This document shows positions 16,091 through 17,582 of a stretch of 17,582 nt of DNA, one piece after another. The stretch spans positions 1 through 17,582 of the forward strand of contig SXVE01000574.1 of NCBI GenBank assembly GCA_005790265.1, read 5' to 3'. A program made the translations under genes and the position numbers. This DNA comes from Acidobacteriota bacterium (GTDB lineage: Bacteria; Acidobacteriota; Blastocatellia; Pyrinomonadales; Pyrinomonadaceae). The stretch's first letter is position 1, and the number at the start of each line of letters is the position of its first letter. The notes beneath the pieces are model-generated. The model was not told the origin of the DNA, did not search any database, and saw only the letters and a list, made by a program, of their open reading frames with translations.

Positions 16091-16806
16091 CGCTCATCGG
16101 TTACGCGCACGAAATCCGACAAATTTTCATTTTCGTCATCGGCGTAAGCGGTTTCAAACGGAACTTTAGCCGGAACGCGTGCGAAATCCTGCGCCGGAGA
16201 GTTGCCGCGCAGAATTTCCGTCGTCGGCAGCTCTTCGGGCGGAATAAAAGAAGGAATGTCGTAATCGCCGGTTTGCGAAATGTCTTTGCGCACAAGGTCG
16301 GCAATATCGCCCAAATCAATAAAGAAATCGGCAACGTCAATCAATCGCGGCGCGGTATTCGAGCGAAAACCGGCGACTTCGACGCGGCAGCCTTTATACG
16401 CGACCGCATTGATCGCGTAAACGAAATCTTCGTCGCCTGAAACTAAAACCGCCGTGTCATAGCGTCCGGCGAGCGAAAGCATATCAACCGCGATTTCCAC
16501 GTCGAGATTCGCTTTGCGCGTGCCGTCGTAAAACGTTTTCAATTCCTTTTGCACGACGCGAAAACCGTTGCGCCGCATCCACAAAAGGAAACCTTGCTGG
16601 CGTTCGGCGCCGGCGTCAACGCCCGTGTAGAAAAACGCGCGCAGCAATCTGCCGTCGCCCAAAAGAACGCGCAGAAGTTTATTGTAATCAATGTCAATAT
16701 TGTGAAAACGCGCCGCGTGAAAAAGATTGTTGCCGTCAATAAAGACCGCCACGCGACCGCGATGTCCAAATTTCCAAGAGGAACTTGTCGTCGTGTCGAA
16801 CTGCAT
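16087..16806 (-). CDS. NYN domain protein (LabA/DUF88-like, PIN-fold putative RNase)
   Basis: A 239-residue protein with an N-terminal NYN domain at about 16-172. The acidic residues that bind metal in PIN-like nucleases are in place: Asp24 in VFIDGNN, Asp102 and Asp108 in KANLDVEIAVDML, and Asp125/Asp127 in LVSGDEDF. The KGCRVEV-x-GF strand after that is typical of the LabA-like branch. Family members are predicted metal-dependent ribonucleases, though few are tested. The C-terminal tail, about 180-239, is acidic and probably disordered. A partial Shine-Dalgarno (AAAGGCG) lies about ten bases before the ATG. The gene overlaps the DUF2203 gene by ATGA, suggesting a joint function. A neighbouring minus-strand open frame inside it is only a shadow. 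Confidence 0.93.
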   Translation of the reverse strand: MQFDTTTSSSWKFGHRGRVAVFIDGNNLFHAARFHNIDIDYNKLLRVLLGDGRLLRAFFYTGVDAGAERQQGFLLWMRRNGFRVVQKELKTFYDGTRKANLDVEIAVDMLSLAGRYDTAVLVSGDEDFVYAINAVAYKGCRVEVAGFRSNTAPRLIDVADFFIDLGDIADLVRKDISQTGDYDIPSFIPPEELPTTEILRGNSPAQDFARVPAKVPFETAYADDENENLSDFVRVTDER

Positions 16807-17121
16807 TATTTTTGTCGCCTTTTTGTTATTAAATTCGGCGGCTGATTCGAGCGGCGAGCGCGTGAACGAAAGAGTGAAAACGAAAAAACTAAAAATCCTG
16901 CTCTAAATGAATTGATAAAATATAAAAAGTTCGATTGATAAATTCTGATCTAAAGGTCAATTTGCTGTTCAAAAAAAGTTTAATAAAATCGAGTTTTTCG
17001 CTTTGTTTTCCGTCAAACGAGCCGCAGTGAACGAGCCGTTTATAGTTTGCCTTTTGCCTTCCGTTTCGGTCAAGCAATTTAGTTTATAAAATGATAACAT
17101 TTCAGCTTATAATCTTGAAAT
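16807..17121. other. 315-base divergent intergenic region
   Basis: AT-rich gap between the NYN gene (leftward) and the zinc-ribbon gene (rightward), so it must hold both promoters. On the plus strand a perfect TATAAT lies at 17108-17113. A direct repeat ATTGATAAA occurs at 16911-16919 and 16934-16942. I could not settle on a promoter for the NYN gene. No coding sequence or stable RNA is recognised. Confidence 0.65.
17108..17113 (+). promoter_or_regulatory. Perfect -10 box just before the 17122 start
   Basis: TATAAT ends 8 bases before the ATG at 17122; no convincing -35 is found 16-18 bases upstream. As for the RDD gene, this spacing predicts a leaderless or nearly leaderless transcript, and there is no Shine-Dalgarno sequence. 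Confidence 0.4.
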
Positions 17122-17582
17122 ATGGAAGAAGAACAAATTCAATCTGACGAATGGATTAAGAATTTGCCCGTTCAAGCGGAAAGCGACCGGTTTGTCGCCG
17201 ACGAAATGATCGCCTGCGCCAGATGCGCGCGCCGCAATCCGCCGAATCGTTTGAGCTGCGTTTACTGCGGCGGCGCGCTCGAAATCACCGCTGACCGATT
17301 GGCGGGCGTTAAACTCAATCGCCGCAAACTCGAAAGCTGGGAAAAAGGCTGTAATTTGATTTTTCAACCGGAAAAATCAAATTACAGCGGTTATGAAAAC
17401 GAAGAAATCGCCGCCGCGCTCAATCTGGAAACAGCAGTTTTGCAGCAGCTTTTAAGCAGCGGAAAACCGCTTCCGCTCACGTGCTGCGAATCACGCCAAG
17501 AAGCGGAAATCATCGGCGAAAAATTAAAGAAAAATAATTTGTCCGCTTCGCTGGTAGACGACGAATCGCTCGCCGACGAAAA
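17122..17582 (+). CDS. Zinc-ribbon protein, function unknown (3' end outside window)
   Basis: An open frame of 153 complete codons that runs off the window, starting MEEEQIQSDEWIKN. A four-Cys zinc ribbon lies at residues 32-49 (C32, C35, C46, C49: CARC then CVYC-GG). After it comes a charged helical region. At about 118-145, TCCESRQEAEIIGEKLKK is followed by SASLVDDESL, which could be the start of a small alpha/beta fold; this is not identified. Codon use matches neighbouring genes, and no stop interrupts the frame. It is divergent from the NYN gene. The function is unknown; binding nucleic acid or protein through the ribbon is possible but not shown. Confidence 0.8.
   Translation, partial: MEEEQIQSDEWIKNLPVQAESDRFVADEMIACARCARRNPPNRLSCVYCGGALEITADRLAGVKLNRRKLESWEKGCNLIFQPEKSNYSGYENEEIAAALNLETAVLQQLLSSGKPLPLTCCESRQEAEIIGEKLKKNNLSASLVDDESLADE

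Noticed and set aside
16911..16942. Direct repeat ATTGATAAA as a possible regulator site
   Set aside because: Nine bases of AT-rich sequence repeated once in an AT-rich gap is likely by chance.
1..17582. Mobile elements, CRISPR arrays, prophage or toxin-antitoxin genes
   Set aside because: No transposase, integrase, regular repeat-spacer pattern, phage gene or recognised toxin family was found; codon use is even across the window.

Overview
The window looks like a piece of a bacterial chromosome of about 50% GC. The style of its proteins suggests Acidobacteriota, probably class Blastocatellia (Pyrinomonadaceae-like). The pointers are Ser/Thr kinases that open with a short Cys-x2-Cys zinc-ribbon-like motif, a kinase carrying PEGA and SUMF1-type domains, a DUF2203 protein, and several other proteins with N-terminal zinc ribbons. 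This placement is inferred from protein style; no marker gene was compared. I saw no mobile element, CRISPR array, tRNA or rRNA.

Layout. Bases 1-1366 are the 3' half of leuS, closed by a strong terminator. A small secreted protein of unknown role follows (1510-1878). Bases 2072-12397 are a plus-strand signalling block: a transmembrane Ser/Thr kinase (2072-4357), an exported TPR protein 18 bases downstream (4376-5776), a second kinase-like membrane protein that has lost most catalytic residues and is read here as a pseudokinase (5996-8392), an ABC transporter with three N-terminal FHA domains (8566-11742), and a thioredoxin-fold lipoprotein (11771-12397). The rest, up to 16806, is on the minus strand: an RqcH/NFACT-family protein (12471-13946) convergent with the lipoprotein gene across a shared terminator, a zinc-ribbon RDD membrane protein (14067-15407), and a translationally coupled pair made of a NYN-domain protein and a DUF2203 protein (15716-16806). 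A plus-strand zinc-ribbon protein starts at 17122 and runs off the end.

How the genes may work together. FHA domains bind phosphothreonine, and mycobacteria have a known pairing of a Ser/Thr kinase (PknF) with an FHA-ABC exporter (Rv1747). Here an apparently active kinase, a pseudokinase and a triple-FHA exporter are neighbours on one strand, so a phosphorylation-gated export module is a reasonable hypothesis. Terminator-like hairpins separate the block into at least three transcription units (kinase+TPR, pseudokinase, ABC+lipoprotein), so shared function is inferred from order and domains, not from one operon. The pseudokinase and the triple-FHA exporter are the most unusual parts of the window.
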